A stretch of DNA of 64,000 bases from Methylorubrum suomiense (lineage in GTDB: Bacteria > Pseudomonadota > Alphaproteobacteria > Rhizobiales > Beijerinckiaceae): NCBI RefSeq assembly GCF_022179765.1, contig NZ_BPRE01000002.1, positions 248,001 through 312,000 of the forward strand. Reading direction: 5' to 3'. The notes beneath the pieces were generated by a model, which was given only the letters and a program-made list of their open reading frames with translations, searched no databases and was not told the DNA's origin. Positions within the stretch are counted from its first letter, which is position 1, and each line of letters starts with the position of its first letter. Shown one piece after another: positions 30,669 through 38,585 of the stretch. Made by a program: the position numbers and the translations under genes.

Positions 30669-31892
30669 TCAGCGCTTGAGGTTCACCAAGGTCTCGATCA
30701 TCTCGTTTCCGGTCATGAACACCTTGGAATTGGCAGTGTAGACCGTCTGCGATTCGATCATCGACGTCAGTTCGGCACCGACATCGACGTTCGACTGCTC
30801 AAGGGCGCGAGACTTAATGGTACCCCGGCCGCTCTGCCCGGCGAACCCGACTTGAATCTCGCCGGAATCGACGCTGGTGGTGAAGACGTTGCCGGCACGG
30901 GGACTGAGATTGTCCGGACTCGCGACGTCGGCGAGCGGTACTTTGAAGACCGCCTTCTTGGTGTTGTTGGAGTAGAGTGCGTAGACGGTGCCGTCGCTCC
31001 CGAAGGTGGTGCCGGTGACGGAGATCGGTGACGAGCCGTTGGCGGTGCCGGACAGGTTGAAATCGCCCGAGAGCTGGGTGATGCCCGACAGGTCGATTTT
31101 CATTGCTTGGCCGTTCGGGACGGTCACGGTGGCGATCGGCGTTCCCAAGGTCTGGCCCATGCTGTCGAATTTGACCGTCGTCGTCGTCAGCGGCGTGGCC
31201 GGGTAGGTCGCGGGGTTTGCCTGGTCGTAGAAGCTGACCGACCATTCCTTGGTGCCGGTCTTGGTCATCACGACGTCGAGGACCTTGGCTTGACCGACAT
31301 TGTCGTAGACTTTGAGCGAACTCTTCTTGGAATAGGTCGCGACGGCGGGCGGTGCGCTGGCGGCCACCGGAGTCTCGTCGGAGAGGTTGCCCGAGACCGA
31401 GCCGGCGGAGGACGGCTGCGCTTCCTGCCCCATGCGTTTGATGTTGATGGTTTGAAGATCGGTGATGCCGTTGAGCATCGGGGCCGGCTCGCCGTCGGCG
31501 AGGCTGTAGCCCATCAGGGTGAAGCCGCCCTTATTGACGAGATTGCCGGTCGGACCGTCGATCATGAAGCTCCCGGCGCGTGTCAGGTACGGCAACCCGC
31601 CCTGATCTCGAACGACGAAGAAGCCGTTTCCGGTGATGGCGAGGTCGCTGTCCGATGACGTGCCGGCGTGCGCTCCGTTCTCGCTGATGGAGCGCCGGAT
31701 CGTTGTTTCGACCGCGCCGGAATTGTACGCGCCGCGATCCGCGGATTCGAGGAGCAGCGACGAGAACTCCGTCGAGGTGCGCTTGTAGCCGGTGGTGCTG
31801 GCATTCTGGATGTTCTCCGCCACCGTCGCGATGCGGTTCGACTGGGCGTTCATTCCAGAGACGCTGGTGCGGAGCACGCCGTTGAGACTCAT
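30669..31892 (-). CDS. flgE: Flagellar hook protein FlgE
   Basis: The main hook subunit, 407 residues from the ATG at 31892, which has GAGGTG upstream; the open frame to 31934 is not family sequence. The N-terminal motif SLNGVLRTSVSGMNAQSNRIATVAENIQNASTTGYKRTSTEF and the C-terminal SNVDVGAELTSMIESQTVYTANSKVFMTGNEMIETLVNLKR are diagnostic. The FlgE-type central domain (SSLKVYDNVGQAKVLDVVMTKTG) is complete. Exported by the flagellar type III system. Confidence 0.94.
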   Translation of the reverse strand: MSLNGVLRTSVSGMNAQSNRIATVAENIQNASTTGYKRTSTEFSSLLLESADRGAYNSGAVETTIRRSISENGAHAGTSSDSDLAITGNGFFVVRDQGGLPYLTRAGSFMIDGPTGNLVNKGGFTLMGYSLADGEPAPMLNGITDLQTINIKRMGQEAQPSSAGSVSGNLSDETPVAASAPPAVATYSKKSSLKVYDNVGQAKVLDVVMTKTGTKEWSVSFYDQANPATYPATPLTTTTVKFDSMGQTLGTPIATVTVPNGQAMKIDLSGITQLSGDFNLSGTANGSSPISVTGTTFGSDGTVYALYSNNTKKAVFKVPLADVASPDNLSPRAGNVFTTSVDSGEIQVGFAGQSGRGTIKSRALEQSNVDVGAELTSMIESQTVYTANSKVFMTGNEMIETLVNLKR

Positions 31893-31971
31893 ACGGACAC
31901 CTCGGTGATCGATGCTGTTCGGTGCAGTTGACACCCGGTCGCTTGCGTGGGGCTGGACGGGCGGGCCGCGC

Positions 31972-33297
31972 TCATCCCCGCAGTGATTGGGCGAGTTCCA
32001 GGAAGGCGTCCCGGCTCGGCTCCTGACCGGGTTCCTGGCGCATCGCCTCGTAGATGCGCGGCACCAGGGTGATGGCCTGATCGAGTTCGGGATCGCTGCC
32101 GGCGCGGTAGCCGCCCATCAGCCGCAGATCCCGGGTCTCCTCGTACCGGGCCATCATGCCCTTGAGCTTGCGCACCAATTCGCGCTGATCCCCGGTCCAG
32201 ACCTCGCCCGAGAGCCGGGAAATCGACGCGAGCAGGTCCATCGCCGGATAGCGGCCCTGCTCGGCGATGGCCCGGTCGAGCACGATGTGGCCGTCCAGCG
32301 TGCCGCGGATGGAATCGGCGACCGGATCGTTGTGATCGTCGCCATCGACGAGAACCGAGAAGATGCCGGTGATCGTTCCGGACCCCTCGGCGCCGGGACC
32401 GGCCCGCTCCAACAGCCGAGGGAGATCGGAGAAGACGCTCGGCGGGTAGCCGCGCGCCACCGCCGGTTCACCGGCCGCGAGGGCGACGTCGCGGGCGGCA
32501 TGGGCGTAGCGGGTCACCGAATCGATGATCAGCAGCACCGATTCGCCCTGATCGCGGAACGCTTCGGCGACCGCGAGGGCGACTTTCGGGGCTTGGCGAC
32601 GCATCATCGGGCTCTCGTCCCCGGTCGAGACGACGATGACGGCCCGGTCGCGGGCGGCGGCGATCGGCCCTTCGAGAAACTCGCGCACCTCGCGTCCGCG
32701 TTCGCCCACCAAAGCCACCACGACGCTGTCGAAGCCCTGGGCCCCGGCTAACATGGCGAGCAGGGTCGATTTGCCGACGCCGGACCCGGCGAAGATGCCA
32801 ATGCGCTGCCCGGCGCAGAGCGGTGTGAACAGGTCCATCGCCCGAACCCCCGTGGGCAGGGACTTGTCCACCCGGGCGCGGGTCATCGCGGCGGGCGGAT
32901 CGGCGTCGAGGGGCCGTTCGACGTCACCTTCGATGAGGGGGCCGCGCCCGTCAGCGGGCCGTCCGAGGGCGTCGATCATTCGGCCCTTCCACGCGGGCGA
33001 GGGCCGCAGGCGGGCGGCGCCGATGCGGTGGGCGCGGGCGCCGATGCCGACCGCGATGCGGGCCTCGAACGGCTTCACGGTCGCGTCCCCGGCGTCGATG
33101 CAGACGACCTCGCCGATCTGGGTACGACCCTCGGCGGTGAAGCCGACGCGGTCGCCGAGGCGCAGGAACGCCGAGATGCCGCAGACGCGCGCCGTGCTCG
33201 CGGTGATCTCGTGCACCGGCCCGCTGACTCGCGCCAGAGCGAGGTCGCGGCGGCCGGCCTCCATTGCCTGTTCCAGGCGCTCGATGGCGTTCGTCAT
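31972..33297 (-). CDS. fliI: Flagellar export ATPase FliI
   Basis: F1-beta-like ATPase of 441 residues that energises type III export at the flagellar base. It has the Walker A loop GIFAGSGVGKSTLLAML (about 168-184), VVALVGERGREVREFLEG, the Walker B region ESVLLIIDSVTRYAHAARDVALAAGEPAVARGYPPSVFSDLPRLLERAG, and DDHNDPVADSIRGTLDGHIVLDRAIAE. All are hallmark FliI/YscN segments. It is placed between flgF (4-bp gap) and flgE. FliH and FliJ genes are not in the window. Confidence 0.95.
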   Translation of the reverse strand: MTNAIERLEQAMEAGRRDLALARVSGPVHEITASTARVCGISAFLRLGDRVGFTAEGRTQIGEVVCIDAGDATVKPFEARIAVGIGARAHRIGAARLRPSPAWKGRMIDALGRPADGRGPLIEGDVERPLDADPPAAMTRARVDKSLPTGVRAMDLFTPLCAGQRIGIFAGSGVGKSTLLAMLAGAQGFDSVVVALVGERGREVREFLEGPIAAARDRAVIVVSTGDESPMMRRQAPKVALAVAEAFRDQGESVLLIIDSVTRYAHAARDVALAAGEPAVARGYPPSVFSDLPRLLERAGPGAEGSGTITGIFSVLVDGDDHNDPVADSIRGTLDGHIVLDRAIAEQGRYPAMDLLASISRLSGEVWTGDQRELVRKLKGMMARYEETRDLRLMGGYRAGSDPELDQAITLVPRIYEAMRQEPGQEPSRDAFLELAQSLRG

Positions 33298-33301
33298 CGG
33301 C

Positions 33302-34027
33302 TCAGCCCTGCGGCCCCAGCGTCTTGATCGCGCCGGTCAGGGTGTTCTCGGCCTCCGAGGTCTGGGTGGCGGCACTCTCGAAGGCGCGCTGGATCGCGAT
33401 GAGGCGGGTCATCTCGAGGATCGGCTTGACGTTCGCGCCCTCGACGTAGCCCTGGACGATCCCGTGCCGGGTGAAATCCTGGACGGGCCGACCGGGGAGG
33501 CTCGACGCGACCGCGTTATCGGCCGCGCGCGAAATTTTCGCCTGCGGTTCGAGGGTGAAGAGGCCGAGTGCGCCGACCTGCTGGCGGTTCTGGGTAAGGC
33601 TGCCGTCGCGCCCGATCGTCGGTGGACCGGCCTGCGGGTCGAGGGTGACGGGGCCGCCGCCGGGATCGACCACGGCCCGTCCGGTGACGGTGCGCAACTG
33701 CCCGTTGGCATCCATCGTCAGCCGTCCGTCCCGCGTATAGGTGACGCCGTTCGGACCGGAGATTCCGAGCCACGCATCGCCCTGGATAGCCACGTCGAGG
33801 GGCGAATCGGTCTTCGTGATGGGGCCGGTCGCACGGGAGATCCCGGTCGTGCCCGGACTGACGAAGGCGACCTCGCCGCGGGTCGAGCGCGCCACGAGTT
33901 CGGCGAACTTCACCTCTTCGGCGCGGTAGCCCGCCGTCGCCATGTTGGCGACGTTGCTGGCCGTGGTGGTCAGACGCTTTTCGAGGGCGATCTGACTCGA
34001 CAGGGAAACGTAGAGACTGCTCTGCAT
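33302..34027 (-). CDS. flgF: Flagellar basal-body rod protein FlgF
   Basis: Proximal-rod protein of 241 residues. It starts MQSSLYVSLSSQIALEKRLTTTASNVANMATAGYRAEEVKF, the alphaproteobacterial FlgF form of the rod N-terminus, and ends VKPILEMTRLIAIQRAFESAATQTSEAENTLTGAIKTLG, the rod/hook C-terminal helix. The middle LDVAIQGDAWLGISGPNGVTYTRDGRL is shared with FlgG; the N-terminus separates it. It lies 3 bp after the DUF1217 gene. Confidence 0.92.
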   Translation of the reverse strand: MQSSLYVSLSSQIALEKRLTTTASNVANMATAGYRAEEVKFAELVARSTRGEVAFVSPGTTGISRATGPITKTDSPLDVAIQGDAWLGISGPNGVTYTRDGRLTMDANGQLRTVTGRAVVDPGGGPVTLDPQAGPPTIGRDGSLTQNRQQVGALGLFTLEPQAKISRAADNAVASSLPGRPVQDFTRHGIVQGYVEGANVKPILEMTRLIAIQRAFESAATQTSEAENTLTGAIKTLGPQG

Positions 34028-34030
34028 GGC

Positions 34031-35293
34031 CTATCGTCCGCGCCGCGTCGTCTGCATCTGGCCCAGCAGTTCCGCGTCGATCCCGCGCGAGGAGAAAAGG
34101 GCCAGCACCGGCGCGGTCTGCGTGTCGTTCTGCGCGTCCCAGATCGCCGCGAAGCGCTGCACGAAGGCGTCGACCTTCTTCGGGTCGCTGAAGCTCGCGA
34201 AGTCGATCTTCGCGGTGATCAGCTTCGCGCGCGCTGCCAGCGCGCCCTTGGTCGGCGCGCCGCTGGCGGGTGGCAGCCCGACGACCGTGTTGGCGACTTT
34301 GCTGAGCGCACGATCGCCGAGGATCTGGTAAGCGCTGGAAAGGGTCGGCGCCATGCGGGCGAAGTAGAGGGCGAGGCGGACGCCGGTATCCTCGCTGCCC
34401 GCGTCGTTCTCCAGCGTTTGCCGCAAATAGGCGGCGGTGACGATCTTGGCCGAGGCCTCGGGACCGAGATCCGTGCCGAATCCGACATTGACGGCGGTCC
34501 GGTCCGCCTCCGTAAGGGCAACGTTGCGGATCGCAATCGTCCGGTTCTTGCCTCCGGCATAGACGGTGATGTCGGCATTCCGCCCCGTGCCGCCGGGTAC
34601 TTCGTCGGCCCCGAGGCTCTGGAAGGCCTTGGTCTCGAAGAAAAGGGTCTTGTTCACGCCGATGCCGACTTGGACTTTGTCCTTCAGGCCGGTATCGCCG
34701 GTGGCCGAGATCTGTGCGTTGATTGCCTGGGCGATCTCGTCTCGAGTGACCTTCTTGAGATCCGAGGCCGTGCCCGTGAGGGTCTTGGCGTTCAGCGTGA
34801 TGGTGACGGATTTCACCGTGGTCGCGTCGATGCGCGATTCGATGACGAAGCGTGCTTCCCGCGATCCACTGAAATCCGTCGTTTCAGCCAATTCGGTTCG
34901 CGCGCTCAGTCTCGCCGGGACGGCGGCCTTGCCGAAGCTCTCCGGGTCGGTGCCCGCCGCCGAGAGGGCCGTGGCAAAGTTGAAGGCGCGGGCGATGGCG
35001 ACGTAGCGGTCATCCGACAATCGGTTGGCGAAGCTCGTTCGGCTGCCCGCCCCCTCCGTCATGACCTTGCGCATGAAGGCCTTGGCGTAGGTCATGTCCT
35101 CCAGGCCGTAGGCCTTCATCGCGTAGGTGTAGAGCCGCCGGTCGGCCATCAGGTCGTCGACCGTGCGCACCTTGCCGATATTCGCCTCGTAATAGGCGGT
35201 GTCGCGGGAGACGGTGGGCTCGGCCGCCTTTCGCTTCAGGGAGTTGGGGAGATCCTGGACGATCAGGCGGTAGCGCGTGAGGGTGTCGGTCAC
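34031..35293 (-). CDS. DUF1217 flagellar-locus protein
   Basis: A protein of 420 residues from a GTG at 35293 with GAGAGG upstream. It matches DUF1217, a family found beside flgF in rhizobial flagellar clusters: NSLKRKAAEPTVSRDTAYYEANIGKVRTVDDLMADRRLYTYAMKAYGLEDMTYAKAFMRKVMTEG is the repeated domain. The middle (about 160-260) contains a flagellin-like hypervariable insert (ATTVKSVTITLNAKTLTGTASDLKKVTRDEIAQAINAQISATGD). It is probably an exported structural or accessory protein; the exact role is not known. The insert resembles the central module of the flagellin gene at 36828. Confidence 0.85.
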   Translation of the reverse strand: MTDTLTRYRLIVQDLPNSLKRKAAEPTVSRDTAYYEANIGKVRTVDDLMADRRLYTYAMKAYGLEDMTYAKAFMRKVMTEGAGSRTSFANRLSDDRYVAIARAFNFATALSAAGTDPESFGKAAVPARLSARTELAETTDFSGSREARFVIESRIDATTVKSVTITLNAKTLTGTASDLKKVTRDEIAQAINAQISATGDTGLKDKVQVGIGVNKTLFFETKAFQSLGADEVPGGTGRNADITVYAGGKNRTIAIRNVALTEADRTAVNVGFGTDLGPEASAKIVTAAYLRQTLENDAGSEDTGVRLALYFARMAPTLSSAYQILGDRALSKVANTVVGLPPASGAPTKGALAARAKLITAKIDFASFSDPKKVDAFVQRFAAIWDAQNDTQTAPVLALFSSRGIDAELLGQMQTTRRGR

Positions 35294-35398
35294 GAGCGGA
35301 CCTCTCGGGCGGGCCCGGCGATCCGGGGCCTCTCTGCATCCCGAGGCTTACGGCGTCTCGCTTGTCCCAGGCTTGCTCACCCGGACGAGAAGGACCGG

Positions 35399-35980
35399 TC
35401 AGAGCGCCTGGGGGCCGATGATCGTTTCGGTGGTGATCACGACCCAGCCTGCGGCGGTCCGCCGGATGGACAGCACGCGGCCGGCACCCGGCAGATTGCT
35501 GCCGATCCCGACCTGACGTGATCCGTCCCGGCTCTCCAGTGTGGCGATGCCGTCGGCGACCCGGCGCAGGAGGTAGCCGCTCGCCGCCGGCGGAGCCGGC
35601 CGCTCCATCGGGGCGGGCCCGCCAATCCGGGGCGGCACTGCCGGATCCGGCAGAGACCCCGTCGTGGACGGATCCAAATCGGCGCTGGCGACCCGACCCT
35701 CGGCCAAGGTCTTCTTCCAGGCGAAGGGGGCGGCGATCTCGGGCAGCACGGCGCGCACGTCGTAGGCGTGGCTGCCCGTGGCGATGCCGTAGCCGGCGAA
35801 GCCGCTGGCCGTGAGGGCGAAGAGGACGAGTCCGCCGAGCAACACCCGTTCCAGGGCCGCCTCCCGGGCGCGCCGCGCCATGATCACGCTGGCGAGGGCG
35901 CGTTCCGTGGGGGGAGCAACCGGCCGGGCCACGGGCCGGGCCATCGAGCGGGGAACGGGGCGCCGGGGGTCTGTCGTCAT
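35399..35980 (-). CDS. Single-pass membrane protein at the head of the hook operon
   Basis: A protein of 193 residues: a Pro/Arg-rich cytoplasmic start (VPRSMARPVARPVAPPTERA), one transmembrane helix (about 46-66, LERVLLGGLVLFALTASGFAGYGI), a periplasmic linker with Pro-rich stretches, and a compact C-terminal beta domain (SGYLLRRVADGIATLESRDG...VITTETIIGP). This C-terminal part looks like a small SH3/OB-type domain. It is the first gene of the leftward flagellar run, 105 bp before the DUF1217 gene, so it probably serves motility. No named family recognised. Confidence 0.65.
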   Translation of the reverse strand: MTTDPRRPVPRSMARPVARPVAPPTERALASVIMARRAREAALERVLLGGLVLFALTASGFAGYGIATGSHAYDVRAVLPEIAAPFAWKKTLAEGRVASADLDPSTTGSLPDPAVPPRIGGPAPMERPAPPAASGYLLRRVADGIATLESRDGSRQVGIGSNLPGAGRVLSIRRTAAGWVVITTETIIGPQAL

Positions 35981-36046
35981 ATCCGTCTCGCCAGCCTCAT
36001 CCCGCGGGCGCGGGCCTGAGCCAGTCTAACAAAACGTCTGATCAGG

Positions 36047-36062
36047 GTGAATCAAATCTTAA
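36047..36062 (-). promoter_or_regulatory. CtrA-like box (one mismatch) upstream of the hook operon
   Basis: On the minus strand the sequence reads TTAA-GATTTGA-TTCAC, one mismatch from the CtrA consensus TTAA-N7-TTAAC. It lies 67 bp before the start at 35980 and also upstream of the divergent PilZ gene. Confidence 0.4.
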
Positions 36063-36127
36063 TCGGTCCATTCGAAATGACAGCCACGCGCAGGATTGTA
36101 TAAGCCTCGCGACAGGGGGCGACGCCG

Positions 36128-36421
36128 ATGGCCGATCTTCGGGATGACGTGCGGGAAGGGGGGAGCGATGCGCCGCCGGTCGCGCGGCTGGCCAAACGCC
36201 GCCGTGTCGCACAGCAGGGCCGGATCGTGCTGGGGCCCGAGCGGCTGGTCGGCTGCGAGGTCCGCGACCTGTCGCGGACCGGCGCCAAGCTCCGCGTGGC
36301 GCCGGAAATCGCGCTGCCGGAAACCTTCCCTCTCGTCATCGCCGCGCATGATCTGCGGACGCTCACGGTCCGCCTGCGCTGGCGCCGGGGGGACTTTGCG
36401 GGCGTGACCTTCGAGCCGTGA
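36128..36421 (+). CDS. PilZ-domain protein within the flagellar block
   Basis: A 97-residue stand-alone PilZ protein. It has RLAKRRRVAQQGRIVL (the RxxxR-type c-di-GMP contact region), EVRDLSRTGAKLRVA (D/NxSxxG strand) and LRWRRGDFAGVTFEP at the end. It is divergent from the hook operon and upstream of the flagellin gene, which makes a motility-braking role like YcgR plausible, though it lacks YcgR's N-terminal partner domain. The ATG at 36128 follows GGGGGCGACGCCG. Confidence 0.78.
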   Translation: MADLRDDVREGGSDAPPVARLAKRRRVAQQGRIVLGPERLVGCEVRDLSRTGAKLRVAPEIALPETFPLVIAAHDLRTLTVRLRWRRGDFAGVTFEP

Positions 36422-36827
36422 GTCGGCGCGCGGCGCGCCTTCCTCACAATCCGCATCCGCGAGGATCAGATGAGCGGGGCGCTGCGTCCGATCTGATCTG
36501 TTGAGCCTCTGCCTGTTCAAGCACCGCGCCGCCGCATCGGAAAACTGGACTGCTTAAGCATTTTGTAACGGATCGCCGCCATCCTCGGCACATCGAGAGG
36601 CGGCCCGGCCAGACCGCGGCGCCCTCCGATGACAGGCCGGTGGGTGGATCCTCGCGGATTCAGGGACATGATGTCCGTCCTGCCGATCCGGTGCGAGGCC
36701 GGAGGTGTGATGCGCGGCGCGGACGGGCCTTTCGGGCTCGCCCCGGTCCCTCCCGGACCGTCGAGGCCGCACCGGTGTGAGCCCGGTTCCACAAATCCTC
36801 CTGTTCTCTTTGATCGGAAGCCTCTCC
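36422..36827. other. Upstream region and leader of the flagellin gene
   Basis: About 400 bp without a gene I would call. It holds a CtrA-like box at 36554-36569 and, at its end, the flagellin ribosome site GGAAG (36816-36820). If transcription starts near the box, the mRNA leader would be long (over 200 nt), which would suit FlbT-mediated control of the leader. Confidence 0.45.
36554..36569 (+). promoter_or_regulatory. CtrA-like box (one mismatch) upstream of flagellin
   Basis: TTAA-GCATTTT-GTAAC on the plus strand, one mismatch from TTAA-N7-TTAAC, 259 bp before the flagellin start. Confidence 0.38.
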
Positions 36828-38231
36828 GTGTCCAGCCTGCTGACCAACACCTCCGCCATGACGGCGCTCACGACGTTGAAGAGCATCAACGCCCAGCTCG
36901 ACGCCACCTCCAACCGCGTCTCGACCGGCCAGCGCGTCTCCAGCGCCGCCGACAACGCCGCTTACTGGTCGATCGCCACCACCGTGCGCACGGACAACGC
37001 CTCGCTCGGCGCCGTGAAGGACTCCCTCGGCATCGGCGCCTCGGCGGTCGACACCGCCTATAACGGCCTGAACTCGATCCTGTCCGACATGCAGAACCTG
37101 CGCGCCAAGCTGCAGACCGCCCTGCAGCCGGGCGTCGACCGCGCCAAGGTTCAGGTCGAAATCAAAGCGATCCAGGACAAGATGAAGGCGACGGCCGATT
37201 CATCGACCTCGTCCGGCCAGAACTGGCTCTCGGTCAATTCCGCGGCGACCAACACGTCGTTTCAGTCAAAGCCGAACGTGGTCGCCGGCTTCTCGCGCGC
37301 GGCGGACGGCTTGGTGACGTTCTCGACCATCGCCATCGACGTGAACGCGATCAAGCTCTACGACCTCAACGAGTCCAGCATCACGACGGCGGCGACCGCC
37401 GGCCAAGTGTACGGCTCGACGTCGCTGACCGGTACGGCAGCATTCCGGCCAACCTCTGCCACCGACGCAGGAACCGCGGATTTCAGTGGCGCAAACGAGG
37501 TCAGCTTCTCCCTGACGCTGGGCGATGGCTCGACCGCAAAAATCCTCCTCAACAAGGATACCTTGTCCTCGGCGGCGGTGAACCTGAAGCGGGTGACGAC
37601 GACTGAGCTCATTAATGCGATCAACAACCAGATCTCGGCAGACACGAGTGCCACGCCGCTCGCCGACAAGGTCAAGGCCTCGCTCGACAGCACGGGCCGC
37701 CTGACTTTCTCCACGACTGCTGCGACCAAGGGCGCTACGGGCCAAGTGACAATCGTGAACGAGCCACCAAGCACCGGCAACGTCTTGGTGGATATCGGTT
37801 TCGGCGTCGGTACCGCTACCACCGACGCCCGGGTCGGCAAGGGCACCGATGCAGGTACCGCGGCCGGTCGAGGCATCCTCGACACAAAAGACGGAACCTT
37901 CTCCATTTCGACGATCGATATTTCGAACTTAGTCGGTACGACGGGTGACACCGAACTGAGCAAGATTATCACTCAGGTGGAGCGGGCGCTCGCCAAGATC
38001 GCGGATGCCGGAACCAAGCTTGGCGCCAACAAGACGCAGATCGACGGTCAGAAGGCGTTCGTCGACACCCTGATGAAGGCCAACGACCGCACGATCGGCA
38101 CCCTGGTGGATGCCGACATCGAGGAGGAATCGACGAAGCTGAAGGCGCTGCAGACGCAGCAGCAGCTGGCGGTGCAGTCGCTGTCGATCGCCAACTCGAA
38201 CGGTCAGAACGTTCTCTCGCTGTTCCGCTAA
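36828..38231 (+). CDS. fliC: Flagellin
   Basis: Filament protein of 467 residues. The start is a GTG at 36828 with GGAAG seven bases upstream. It gives (M)SSLLTNTSAMTALTTLKSINAQLDATSNRVSTGQRVSSAADNAAYWSIAT, the standard alphaproteobacterial flagellin N-terminus; an in-frame GTG at 36777 would add 17 unrelated residues. The conserved N-terminal D0/D1 part covers about 1-145. The C-terminal part (about 375-467) ends STKLKALQTQQQLAVQSLSIANSNGQNVLSLFR. The central domain is Thr/Ala/Asp-rich and surface-exposed, with VNLKRVTTTELINAINNQISADTS. It is exported by the flagellar system. Probably under FlaF/FlbT and FtcR control. Confidence 0.95.
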   Translation: MSSLLTNTSAMTALTTLKSINAQLDATSNRVSTGQRVSSAADNAAYWSIATTVRTDNASLGAVKDSLGIGASAVDTAYNGLNSILSDMQNLRAKLQTALQPGVDRAKVQVEIKAIQDKMKATADSSTSSGQNWLSVNSAATNTSFQSKPNVVAGFSRAADGLVTFSTIAIDVNAIKLYDLNESSITTAATAGQVYGSTSLTGTAAFRPTSATDAGTADFSGANEVSFSLTLGDGSTAKILLNKDTLSSAAVNLKRVTTTELINAINNQISADTSATPLADKVKASLDSTGRLTFSTTAATKGATGQVTIVNEPPSTGNVLVDIGFGVGTATTDARVGKGTDAGTAAGRGILDTKDGTFSISTIDISNLVGTTGDTELSKIITQVERALAKIADAGTKLGANKTQIDGQKAFVDTLMKANDRTIGTLVDADIEEESTKLKALQTQQQLAVQSLSIANSNGQNVLSLFR

Positions 38232-38240
38232 GCCGATCCG

Positions 38241-38315
38241 GACCGGCCGCCCATGCGGCCGGTCTCCGCCTCGAACGAAGAAGGGCCGCTCCCATATCGG
38301 GGGCGGCCCTTCTTC
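38241..38315 (+). terminator. Double hairpin terminator of the flagellin gene
   Basis: The first stem is GACCGGCCG (38241-38249) / CGGCCGGTC (38256-38264). The second stem is the 13-bp GAAGAAGGGCCGC (38277-38289) / GCGGCCCTTCTTC (38303-38315). The second has a pyrimidine-rich 3' arm (CTTCTTCCTG) and is the likely intrinsic terminator. Confidence 0.75.
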
Positions 38316-38345
38316 CTGTCCGGGGACGCGGTCCGCGTCAGCGGA

Positions 38346-38458
38346 AGATCGAGGAGAACTCGACGCAGCTGAAGGCGCGGCAGACACGATGGCAACTGGT
38401 GGTCCCGTCGCGGTCGTTCGTCGACTCGCACGGTCAGAACGCCCTCTCGCTGTCGCGC
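38346..38458 (+). pseudogene. Decayed 3' end of a second flagellin gene
   Basis: This stretch aligns without gaps to the last 110 bases or so of the intact flagellin gene at a constant offset of 230 bp (38121-38230 versus 38351-38460). I count 86 of 110 identical bases. In the matching frame it reads IEENSTQLKARQTRWQLVVP and then SHGQNALSLSR, against IEEESTKLKALQTQQQLAVQ and SNGQNVLSLFR. The stop codon is lost, there is no start or N-terminal half, and the frame runs on to 38596. It is best explained as the remnant of a tandem flagellin copy mostly removed by deletion. Confidence 0.8.
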
Positions 38459-38525
38459 GCAGACGATGGGGACAGACCACCAAATCGTCCCGTCCTCCGC
38501 GAGCCGTTGGCGTGGACCCTAAAGA

Positions 38526-38563
38526 AAGAAGGGCCGCACCCGACAATGGGTGCGGCCCTTCTT
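38526..38563 (-). terminator. Terminator of ftcR
   Basis: A stem of up to 16 bp, AAGAAGGGCCGCACCC (38526-38541) / GGGTGCGGCCCTTCTT (38548-38563), with a 6-nt loop. On the minus strand it is followed by TCTTTAGG, so it ends ftcR transcription about 20 bp after the stop. Its core matches the flagellin terminator stem. Confidence 0.75.
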
Positions 38564-38585
38564 CGTGCCGTGGACGCGCTTTGGC

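Noticed and set aside
32636..35521. 961-codon plus-strand frame across fliI, flgF and the DUF1217 gene
   Set aside because: It runs antisense through three recognised flagellar genes and has low-complexity composition without domains.
38277..38563. Matching terminator stems GAAGGGCCGC on both sides of the flagellin ghost, considered as evidence for duplication
   Set aside because: The second hairpin is oriented with its U-rich tail for ftcR, and this stem core is a common terminator sequence, so it is not needed to explain the duplication.
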